64,000 nt of DNA from NCBI GenBank assembly GCA_011033025.1, contig WFMF01000219.1, positions 124,001-188,000 on the forward strand, given 5' to 3'. Below are positions 38,401 through 50,400 of the stretch, piece after piece. The position numbers and the translations under genes are program-made. The notes beneath the pieces were generated by a model. That model made no database searches and was not told the DNA's origin. It saw nothing but the letters and a program-made list of their open reading frames with translations. Numbering within the stretch: position 1 is the stretch's first letter; each line of letters begins with the position of its first letter. Source of the DNA: Beroe forskalii. Its lineage: Eukaryota; Ctenophora; Nuda; Beroida; Beroidae.

Positions 38401-41400
38401 ACTCACAAAACCCAGTGAATTACTCTCAATTCCTCACTTCTCTCCTCCTCAGTTCACGTGGAGTGTGTCAGTGCCCTCCTGGGTGGAGTGGCCCAGAGTG
38501 CAGGACAAAAGCTCTCAGCTGTTCGGACAGACCCTGCAGAAACGGCGGAACTTGCCTCTCCGACCAGCGCACGGTTAGACCCTTCTTTGTTGTTAAAAAC
38601 CCTTCCTTTTTGTTTATAATCTTTCTTTTCCTTCCCCTTAGTTTTTCTTTCTTTCCCTTCTTTTTCGAAGCCTCCTTACCTTTTTCAAGCTTATATAATC
38701 AAGCATAACTCATGAGACTGCTGTATGCAAGCGCTTAAAAACAGATTTAATTAGAATCCAGTAGGTATTTCTCTCTTGTGCTTAAATTCATGTAATTAGC
38801 GGAATTAAATTTAAATATTTAAATGAAATTTCGCGTATATTTTTTTTTTCGCGTTTATTTTTGGTTTACTAACTATAAAGACTTGGTGAACAGACTTCAG
38901 CAATTCTGTACTGTAGTTTGTAGATAAAAATATATTGCTTTAATTTAATGTTGTGAATAATATGGGCTCGTGTTTTACTAATTATTATACTTATAGCTGA
39001 GCTGTATGTGAAAGGTTCATAATATATCACAGTGCAAACACTGTTCACATGAAAACTATAAACTATGAAAATATTGTGGAATGTTAATAAATCAAGAAAT
39101 TAAATAATTTGTGAGCAGTGAGACAGCATTAATATACTCTATTGTGGCTCACATACAAGAGTATTATCCTGAACTAGAGGATCTCATTTCCATGTTCATT
39201 GTTCATCTCTTGTTGAACATGAATAGTCATCAATCACACTATTCGATATGATCAAATCTAAGCTCACACCATTTCTGAAATAATGAATTGTTTAGGCTTA
39301 TGCCAGATGTGTGCCTCTCAAATCAGTATTGGATTCATTCTGATCATACCAAAGTTAAAATGTCAGCTGAGATCATTGTTAAACTTAATTTAACTGTGTA
39401 TCTGTTAAACATATATTGCAATTCTTTAGTCTTTGTGTAATAAAATCTGTACTAAACGATTTATTTGTTAACTTATCTAATGTATTCTAGCGATATATTA
39501 TATTGAATTATCATTCTATGGAATATAATTATTAATACAAATTCTGGTGTTAAAGCACTTGCACATAGTGTAATTTACACTTTATTTTGCGATAATTTTA
39601 ATATCAAAGTCATCAGATTCGAAAGAAGTGCCAACTCAAAACCCTTCTCGCTAAAACTGCATCTGCACTTTCTGTCTTACCCTACCTCAATCCTCAATCC
39701 CTTCATACCTCTGATTTTTAGAAACCCCTCAACGAATAGCAGCTAACCCTTTTTCTCTGCTAAATCAACCCTTACTTATGCCCCTCACCCCCTCAGGGAT
39801 TGTTTCCTAACCCTCTCTTCCTTATTTACCAACCCCTTATCTAACCCTCACCCCTCCCTCAGGGATTGTTCGAGTGCGAGTGTAGCCCGGGCTGGGAAGG
39901 AACATTCTGTGAAACCCGCAACACCTCCCCCTGCTCCCTCAACCCGTGTCAGAACGGTGGAACCTGTACCACCAAAGCAGATCTGTCTTACTATTGCACG
40001 TGCGCTGCGGGTTACTCGGGGGTGCTGTGCGATAAACCTGACCTGTGTCTGCCGAACCCTTGCAAGGAGGGTCAGAGTTTTGCAATCATCAGCAGTAAAA
40101 TACATCGATCATAAACTAAAATTTCTATGGAGTTATGATCTTAAAATCTAGCGAAAATACTTCACAAAATATAATAATACCATCCCATCAAAATATAACG
40201 CAAATAAAAATGATTGACGTCGATTGAGGTTTTACGATAAAATTAACTGACATTCACTTAATTGGCATTTGTATTCCCTGGTGGGTTGCAGCAAATAAAA
40301 TTGATTATTAACATCAATTACATAGTTATCCATTAAATGTGAAAGATTTGAACTAAATTGAAGTTAAATTGGCATCACAGTGATAGAATCAGCAAAAGAT
40401 TCACATTTTAATCGACAGTAAAATCAGAATTGGCATTGAAATAAATTCCAAACCCTTGCAAGGAGGGTTACGTGTGCGAGGAGTTTCCCCCGCAAGCCCC
40501 CACCCAGTACATGTGTTGTGAGGAGAACAGGGCTATCTGCTACTCCGCTGATGGGTGTCCTAAGGAGTGCGAGAAGACAAAGAACGACAACATCTGCCAG
40601 GTGAGAAGAGAGCAATAGTGTGGGCAGAGAAAGAAATGAAAGATTTTTTGTTTGAAAAGGGCGACGGCGGTATTGATTGACCCTAGGTTTAATTACTTAA
40701 TTGATTTTACCTTCTTTTTAAACTTTCGGGCGGTTGTTTTTGATGTCTTGGTCTTTACTGCAAGGTCTGTAAAATTTTAAACCCCCCACACTCCTCTAAC
40801 CCCTCTTCCTGCCAGTCGGAGTGTTACAACTCTGAGTGTGACGCTGATGTGGCGGACTGTGCCCAAACCCAGGCGCCCGCAGAAAACCCGTGGGAGTTGT
40901 GTCCGCGGGCCCGGAGTGTCAGGAGGTGTTTAACAACGGGGAGTGTGATTGGAGGTGTAATAACCCCGCGTGTAACTACGATGGGCTGGACTGCATGGAC
41001 AAGGCTGACCAGTGCGAGTAAGTGGGGAAATCTGGAACAGTTTTCTCAACTGTTGAAAAGCATTGATTTTTTATCTGTGCCACTGTCCAACATTTTTTAA
41101 CAAAAGTTTTGTTCTGTCTGTGGTGAAATTTTTCAAATGTTGTCATCTGATTCATGATTTCAGAAATGTCGCCTTTGGGCTAAATAGCTACTGTGTTAAA
41201 ATTTATAGAGCTGTTAGGTCATTGTTTTGATTCTTTGTTTTGAGTAGCATCATTCCTGCCCCCATTCTATGAATTCCAACCAGTTTAATAATCCTCCTCA
41301 TTATATACCATGCCACTGTGGATGCAGTATGGAATAATAATGTCGGGTAATATGCTACTATACTTTTAGCTGCTCATATATGCGCTTCTATAATAACGTC

Positions 41401-44400
41401 ATTATCATATCTTGAAGTGTGAAATTAGCAGCATCACACCACCGTTTTATTCCTTAGGCAGCATATGCCGACTAGTTAACATGTTTCCCCGGTTATGTCT
41501 GACAAAGTTAACGCTGTTAATGTTAATATTAACATTCTAACATATATATACCGCATTGTTCTCCCATAAGCAGCTTGTAAATAAGTGTTAAACGGCAACG
41601 TTAAATCATTTTAATTCATGTGAATATATATTTACCTTCCCCCAACTTTTAATAGGCGACTCTCAGGCGTTAATTTAACCATTATAAACCATGATAAATT
41701 TCACCATTCTCCAACGCCTATTTCTCACCTGAAACCTGCATTTATTCGTGACGTACTGTACCAATTACCCAGTCTGAACATAGTTAAATATATATGTAAT
41801 TACGCCAGCGGGAAATGATAGCGAGTTAAATATTGTATGTAATACAATTAGTAAACTGTTAAATATTATATAACCAATAGTGAATTATAGACCGGGAATC
41901 GTCATCAAAGCACTACTTTGAGCTATGATAATGACGTCATTAAAACTGAGATTTAATGGTATGCCAGTATATTAATAACTCGGGATAATTCGCCGACAAA
42001 TTTATGTGTGTGCCAAGATCATCAAAATCGTAACAACGCTGTGCAATCATTGTGGAGGATCATCTGAGTAAATAATGTAAAATGTCGGCTGTTTTTCCGA
42101 ACATTCACCGCAAAAAATAATCGTCGTTATTTGAGAATGAAGTCAATAATATGATTAAAAATGGCAACCTCATGCTTTGAAATTCGCAATGAATGAAATG
42201 ACAAAAATCTGCCCTAAAGTTGGCTGCTTTTCGTGACCTCCCTCTAGAATCTAGATTCCTTTCCTCTACATGGCCTTGTGTAATCCTGTTCACACGGGCC
42301 CTGACCTAAACACCCTCCCAACCTCTTCCGCAATGGTTGCTATGGTATTTAGGGGTCGTTACCATGACAACCCGTGTACGGAGCTATCACGACATATGAC
42401 GTATCATGTGGTATTTGCGTACCCTACGTCGCACTCATTAGCATAATAGTTTTATTATTATTATTATCATACGAGAGGTGAACTCCACTTAATGATATAA
42501 GATGTCGTGAGGGTTGCATAGGGAGGTTGAGAATGACGTCATTATCATAGGATAACGTAGTGTGTTGTTGAGGTTAAACCGCCGGTTTGTGAGGCACAGC
42601 ATGTAGAATATATGGGCTCTTGAATACTGAACCGTGTCCTGGGAAATTTACCCGTCGTTAGTTCTGCCCAGGCATTGGATGCAAATCCCCTGGACTCAAG
42701 GGAATTTTATTCTTTATATAATGGGGAATTTATATTAAATAAATTGCCGGATATTTAGCCCTAATCAAAATATTATATAGAAGGTCCAGTGAATTTTCCC
42801 AGAGCTCCCATTCATAGAGGAGTTATGAATGTATCATGGATATAAGATGTGACCTTTTAAATGCCAATTCAACGTTTTGAATTAAAATTTCGTCATTCAT
42901 TCATTTTATCAAGAACCAGGGATGAATTGACGGCTCTAGAAATACTGATAGCTGTCCACTAAGAATGGATGCACTGTAATCATTTAACCTGCGATTGAAA
43001 TTATAAGAATCGATTATGATTGAATCCTATTTCAATAACCCCTCGAGAGTTGGAGTTGTCATTCAGTAGTACTAAGAATTGGTTCAGCCTGTAACATTTC
43101 ATTTTACTGCAGATTACAGAATCATACATTTAAGAGAATAATACATTGAAGCTTGGTAAATGATTCTTAAAATCCGCTTAGATTGACTGCAATTCTGCAA
43201 TCTTTGACTACTAAACCACCCCAATTTCTGCCCAATAAATGTCCAGGGAGACATTTCACATTAGCAGAGAAACGCTTGTACATAATGTAGGTAATATATA
43301 ATGTAGGTAATATTATATAATGAAGGTAATATATTCATATTCATACTAAGACATTTCTTAATGTCTATTATATATCGCATCTTATATAAAACGTATTTGC
43401 AAGATGTATATTAGATTCTCTTGCTTCATCAAATGTCTGAAAGTCTCAACTGTAAAACTACCCAATACCTCTCATCTTCTTACCCTCTTCATTGCTGTTA
43501 AACTACCAACCCCTCCCCTTCTGTAGCTACGTTTCGGTATTAAAGTATTAAGTACTGACCTCTGGAGACTAAATTTTAATTACTTCTCTGTCAAAAATGT
43601 TAAAGCAGAAATGTAAGGGTGCAATGATTGCATGGTGTATTTCAAAACCTATTCTCTATCTTGGCATGTTTAACCCCAATACCCATATTGTAACAGATCT
43701 CTACACGATTCCTCATAACCCTTACTCCTCCCACTCCTAAGTCCTAACCCCCAGCCTCACTCCTTTTAACCCACTCCTTCTAACCCCTCCCCAACTTGCG
43801 AGTATGAGAAGTACTGTAAAGCGTACTATAACAACGGACTGTGTGATCAGGGGTGTAACAACTCAGCTTGTTTCTGGGATGGAGAGGATTGCTTGCAGAC
43901 TACTCCCTACCATGTAAGTGTGGGGTTTTGTCAATCCTTTTGTAGAACTTTAAGAGGGTGTTGACCCTTCATACTTTGGAAAACACGATTTTGGATTATA
44001 TGAGATAGCCAGGATAGTTCATGACACGTTATTTTGTGTAATTTGTTTGTTTGTATCAGTCTGTTGGTTTTATCTGTCTTTACAAACATAGATCTCACGA
44101 TTATTATCACAATATGCGCCAAAACGAACACCCAGTACCAAATATTTTAGATTGTGTTCAAAGCTTCCCATGCGTCACAAAGGGAGGGCGTGGTAAAAAC
44201 GTGTTGCATCAATCAACCTGTTGCCGTCTTGACATTGTTCGGTTTATTAAACCCAAGCATTTTTCTGTGGGCTGCATGTTGCATATGGATGCCCATATTC
44301 CAGAACAGTTGTTAAGGTCAACTTTATCTCAAATTTAAAGAAAGGTCTAGTTTTTTGGTCATCATTGTTTTGTTCAAAATTGGGCGTTCCCTCCACCCAG

Positions 44401-47400
44401 TACTCACTCAGCGTTATAATTTTGAAATCCGTGCAACGCTCGACCTGTAGGAGGGCGTTGCTGGCTCTGAAAGTAAGGAGATATTACACTGTGAAACTCT
44501 CAGTGTAACACACAGTGTTACACACATGGCGTCATGGCAGACGGTATATTATACCAGGGCTCAAAAACCCGCCATTTAATTAATCATCCTGACATAATCC
44601 TTCACCAGATCCGACTCCTCGTGTACATGTTTTGTGGTTGTCGTCAAGACTCGTCATGTACATTGTGCTGGGCAACAAATACATTTACCTAGCAACATCG
44701 TACATGGTGCTGGGCAACATATACATTTACCTAGCAACATCGTACATTGTGCTGGGCAACATATACATTTACCTAGCAACATCGTACATTGTGCTAGGCA
44801 ACATATACATTTACCTAGCAACGAATACATTCACTTAGAAACATGTATAATATTTACTCAGCAACATGAACATTTACCATGACTTTGACAATTGAAAATA
44901 TACATTCACCTTTGTAAGATTGTAACAACTAACATAATGACAATAAGTAAAAGCTCATGAATTAAATATATTCTAGCACATTGAACTTGAAAGCCATGCA
45001 TTATTTATTGACTGAGTGGGGGTGCTGGGGCAAGCTTTCAATTAAGCCTTTTCACTAACTTACTCAACCTTCTATGCTGTGACACAATATGGGTTCAATA
45101 TATGAATGATTTAAAACTTGTACCGTGGGATTTGTAAAAAGAAAATATAAGTTTGGATTTTATAAAAATAGAAATGTAGAGGATATCCAAATTAGAACAA
45201 TTCATTCCATGATATCCCTATTCCCGTAGCTTAATATGGTGTCAATTGCCATTCGTTCCTCTTGTAAATGAAACATTGACTTCTGGGGTAATAATAAACC
45301 CTCACCCAAATTTAGTCGTATAACCGCTTCTGTCGATTTATATTACCATCCTCATGGCATTAATCGGCATGATTCCCATATCCCTCGCGCTATCGGCCTC
45401 TATGATCATTATTAGAACTATTCTCATGGGTAAAAGAATTCCCTGTACTTGTGGAAACTAAACTTCTAGTCCCCCAAACGTCAATTCCGTAGCGCTATCA
45501 GAAATCCCAATTCCTAACCCCTCACTCCTTTCAAGGATAATCCAAAACATCTTTGCCAAGTTTCTATCAGTCTAACCCCCCATCCTAACCCCCTCACCTA
45601 CCATAAGGAAGAAGGTGTGAAGATGACAGTTAACATGGAGTGTAGTCAGGTTGAGGAATTCAAGTCCCAACTCACCTACACCCTCGATTACTGGTCCCGG
45701 GCTGTATCCATCATCGATAACATCGCACCCAACATTGACCAAGACAGGTGGGTCTGCAGTCAAAAGTTGGTTTTGTTAACATGGCTGCCGCCTGCCGGAC
45801 TGTCCTGCTTTTGCCAGGGCGCTTTGCCATGCCCCGTTTTTATAGTCTTTGCCCTTTTTTGGGGCGTAAGTCTGCCATGCCAATTCAGTGCAGCTATGCC
45901 TATGTAGTGGGGGATATCTAAGTAGGCTGTATGCCTCAAGGCATCATAGGTGTGTTACTCTAAATAGTTCGTGTTTTATCAGGCGCACTGCATATAATAA
46001 GCCATGATAAATGTAATATCTTTACTTTTTATACTACTATTATTTTTATACTACTATATTATTTGTATGATTAATATAAGTATAAGTATACTGTATGAGT
46101 GACATGTCTTGAGGTCATGATGAGGTGTACCTTGAAAATGGATACAGAGTAGCTCTGTGCCCTTGTGATCTATACCTCAATATACTTATACCTTAATACA
46201 AGCTCACGTTATCTGGATGCAAAACCTAGCATGATTTAACGGAAATCTAAGAAATGTTTAATTGCCAACTTCCATATCCCAATTTACACTGACAAGAATG
46301 ATATGCTGTAGTTCTTGATCGGACCTTTATCATTGATTGAGAAATCTCTCGCGCCTTATTAGATATCAGATAAAAAAGGGGGGATAGTAAAACAGAAAGT
46401 GAAAATATTAGGTACAGTATTTACTTTTCAGGGCTGTTTCACATCGATAATGCCTAACCTCCTTTGACTAACCCCTTCCTCCTCCAGATGTGACCTGTAC
46501 CTGAGTTTTGATGACCGGTACTGCGGTAAGAACTGTCGTACTGGTAACGTTACCACCTTCAAGAGGTATCTGTGGGCTAATCTCCGCAGTAACGGATCCT
46601 CGCCCAGATTCCCCTTCCAAGTGCTGGCCATAGAGGACTCAGAGAGTGAGTGGAAAAGTTTAAAACTTAGATTCGGGTTGATTCAGATCGGTTTTTGGTT
46701 ATATCTTGATTTTGGAGTCAATTTAAATCAGAAATAAATCTTAACTTCCCTTGGTTTACCCTCCCTTCTTCCTATATTAACCCATGATGTTCTCCTTCAG
46801 CTCCAAAACCACAGACGAGCCCTCAAACCATTTCCACTGCCATCATCTGTACTATCGCTGTCATTGGAATTCTGCTCCTAGTCGCTGCTGTGGTGAGTGA
46901 TCAGGAAAAATCTTATAGCATTTCACGGATAAAGAGAACGAATAAAAATTAAAATAGAGCCAAAAAGGGTATGCTTGGCTCCTTTCCAAGGACTCAAGCC
47001 CATGAATTTTAATATTGACATCATTTGATCACAGCTAAATTATCTTCTCACAGATGGTTGGAAGAAACGTGATCCGAGCTCGAGCGAGGCTTTGGGAACC
47101 TGACGGTTTCAGAACCACCAGGAAACGCAACATCAAGGATATCAGCAAAATGGGCGATCCTCTCCACGTCAAGTTAGTATATAATAATCCGGCTATAGAA
47201 TATTTCCTTGCGTTTTAGAATATATACTCCTGTGTGTTTTGTCATGTGTAAATTCTTGGAAATCCATGAATTTTAAAGTATGTTAAGTCAGTGCATATTT
47301 CCAAAGTGTCAAGTATTTGTTGGGAGGTAAATGCCAATCGGAGGTAAGTATGTGATATGCTGTTAATGAGCAATTTCCGAGAAGTTTATCGGTATTGTGT

Positions 47401-50400
47401 CACCCCCATGCCTGGTTAATCCTACTGTTATTCTAAGCGAAAAGCAATGTTATTCTATCAAAATATTATCATTTTATGGAAGTAATGGCTATTCTCGTTA
47501 AAAACCATCGTCTATCACAAATCAAAAGTGGAATTGAGGCCTCCAGATGACTTGATTTAATAAGCTAAATTTACGGTGAATACATGTTTATTATGGCATC
47601 ACACTCTGCGATAAATCAACACCTTTAAGCTCAGTGCCATGATTCAAATTATAATATCTAAACAGTGAACATATACTTTACGATATGCTCTACTCTGTAG
47701 ATACAGATTCATGCAGATACTAATGTTATCTCCTTGCAAGACCATTCCAAAGCTGGCAGATCAACACAACTTCAACTACTTCATTACCGACCAGAAACAG
47801 CACCTTATGGTTAGATTACATGGGGTTTTTAAAATACGTAATCATCAACAACTTGGACCTGTTATAAAGTAACAGATTTTAAAGGTGAAAGAGCCATGTG
47901 ACATTGCCTTAGTGAGTGTAATACATGTAAGAATATAGGTTTGAAATAATCATATAGGAGGGAATAAGTTTGTAATTCATCAGAAAGTTGTAATGTATCA
48001 CATATTACAAGACGGACCCTTGTAATGATGCCTTCTCTTATCACGATTACTGTAGACTCGGGAAGTCAGTAATTTGGTGTCACATGTCTGACACATATAT
48101 ATAGGCAGCAGAGAGGTGTCAAATTAGACGTAACAAAATATTATCATCTGCAGATTGAGTACGTGCGATTTCTGCTTATTACTAGCAAAATTGCATGGCT
48201 CGAAGAGCATCCAAAATAAGTGCGCGTCACATGCGCGGCGTCCGGGGAATCGAACTTGGAACCTTGAGGGTCTGAGCCGCGCTATCTTACCACAACACCA
48301 CGGAGCCGAGCTCATCAAAAACATGTGCTATTTCTGCAAAATTCCGACGAAATCTTGGCAAATATCCAAGGAAACACCTGAAATGTTCCCCTCTCTAAAA
48401 CCACCGTTTCCCGCAGGAAATCGATCTGGAGCCGATGTACATCATGAACCGATCGCACCGCCCTGACTTCGTAGACCAGCAGCAAAAGGAAGAATCAGCT
48501 CCCATGATCACCCAGGCAGCGTACGAGTACAGACAGAGAGATGACACTGCGTCACCTACTACTCAGGCAGAGGAGCAACTGGCTATAGGGCGTCCTACGG
48601 CTGTCAGAGGGGGTCTGGGAAGGGGCGAGACTCAGCTACACGCCATATGCAGGTTAGAGAGAGGGGTCTTATTGAGATGAATGGCGGTATTTGCCATTAT
48701 AGAAGACTGCTCGAATAGTCCGTGAAACATATGTGCTTTAAATCAAAGAAGAGAGCAATTTAGAATGAATCTTCATCGCTGACTGGTACACTGTCCCCAG
48801 GAATAAGAAGGCTGATGAGCTGAAGAGAATACTGGCACAAGGGAACATTGACATAAACGCTACTGACTCTATGGGTCGTACCCCACTCTATTCTGCTGTG
48901 GGATCAGACGCTCTGGAGATTGTGGAAGTGAGTAATCTAGTGGTTTGGATGTGAATTAGTCAGAAATTGATAGAATCAGTCATGAAACTCAGGCATTTCT
49001 GCCCCACCCACAGTCCTTAAGTCCCCTATATCTAACCACCCCTTTATTCCAGATCCTGTTGGACGTGGAAGGAGTTGACATTGAGAAACCCATCACCCTG
49101 AGAGGAACCACGCCCCTCATCCTCGCCTCTAAGATGGTATTTAACGGTATCGTAGAGAAGCTCCTAGAGTCAGGCGCCCAAGTGAACGCTGCGGACGCCT
49201 CCGGGCGCACTGCGCTCCACTGGGCTGCTGCTGTCTCCAACTTACACGCCATGGAGCTGCTCATCCAGAGGGGGTCTAACAAGGACGCTGAGACGGCTAA
49301 GAAGGAAACACCCCTCTTCTTAGCCTCCAGAGAAGGGAAACTGGAGGCGGTTAAGATCCTGCTGTGGAACAACGCTCAGAGGAACCTGGCTGACAGTATG
49401 GAGGAGACGCCGCTTGATGTGGCAAGGGATCACTGCCACCAAGACATCGAGGAGGTGGGTGGATTTAAGATATTCAAACTGATTAGATAACTGCTCTGTT
49501 TTTCTTTGATTGGCTAATGACTATCCATTTGAATAGTCTTATCATTATGAATAGTTAACTAAGTCTTGCCTCGAGTATTAGCCTCTACCTCCAGTCTCTA
49601 ACCCCACCCCTCCCCAGGTTCTTCTGACCTGGAAGATGGACGGTAACACAGTTCTCAAGCCTCCTCCCCCACAACCCCACCAACTCCCTGGCTCCCTGAC
49701 CCCTCCCCAGTCTGATGATGCTGCTACTGGATCCCCCAACTCTCTCCCCACTCTCTCCCCGTGTCAGAAGGATACTCCCATTGAGGAGAAGAAGAATAAG
49801 AGGAAGAAGAAGAAGGCGGAGCAGCCCAACCACCAAACTTGCTACCAGACAGGTTATTAGAATGTGATATGATAGCTTATCTCCTCTTGCGATTGATTTA
49901 TAACCTTTTCCGAGCTTCAACGGAGACCAAAGAATACGTTATGTAGAAATTTCTGCTTATCTGGTCCCCAGTTCCGGCTATGCCTTTATTCTTCAATCCC
50001 CGACCTCAGCATCATTATGCCAATCTCTCCTCTGCTCCTCTTACCCTCGTTCCCGATCCACTAGTCCACTAACCCTCCCTCCCACACGCAGGTTACTGGG
50101 CTAAGAACCAACTCCACTCGCCACCCAACTGGATGTCCACCCAGATGCTTTCCCCCGAATCCCTGGCTGGATCTCCAACTTCCATACCCACCGTGAGTTT
50201 AAAGATGGATTATGATTTATGGGTATTTCTTGGAGTTAATTGTGATATTCCTTCAAGAGTTTGTTGTGATCAAAAACACGTGTGACTTTTGTTGGAATGT
50301 CTGACTGTTATTGTTTATTAGTAATAAGATCCGGATAATTAACTATTAGAGTCAACTTTTGACTGCCAAAACACAGCACCAAACGCTATCTTACCCCAGC

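Larger units (their letters stand above)
41018..43801. other. Notch intron 14
   Basis: CRE-bounded repeats at about 41394, 41691, 41912 and 42534, and a short ATAATGTAGGTAAT tandem repeat (43277-43332). TGCGAGTA is present at both borders. No coding signal. Confidence 0.7.

Noticed and set aside
48217-48312. Functional tRNA gene on the minus strand
   Set aside because: The acceptor stem pairs poorly, the anticodon arm is unclear, and target-like flanks extend beyond the tRNA part; a SINE fits better.
48989-49372. 127-codon open frame on the minus strand
   Set aside because: It is the antisense of the ankyrin exon 23, which has overwhelming similarity on the plus strand.
49585-49920. 111-codon open frame on the minus strand
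   Set aside because: It is the antisense of Notch exon 24, whose plus-strand frame joins the ankyrin domain and carries the NLS.
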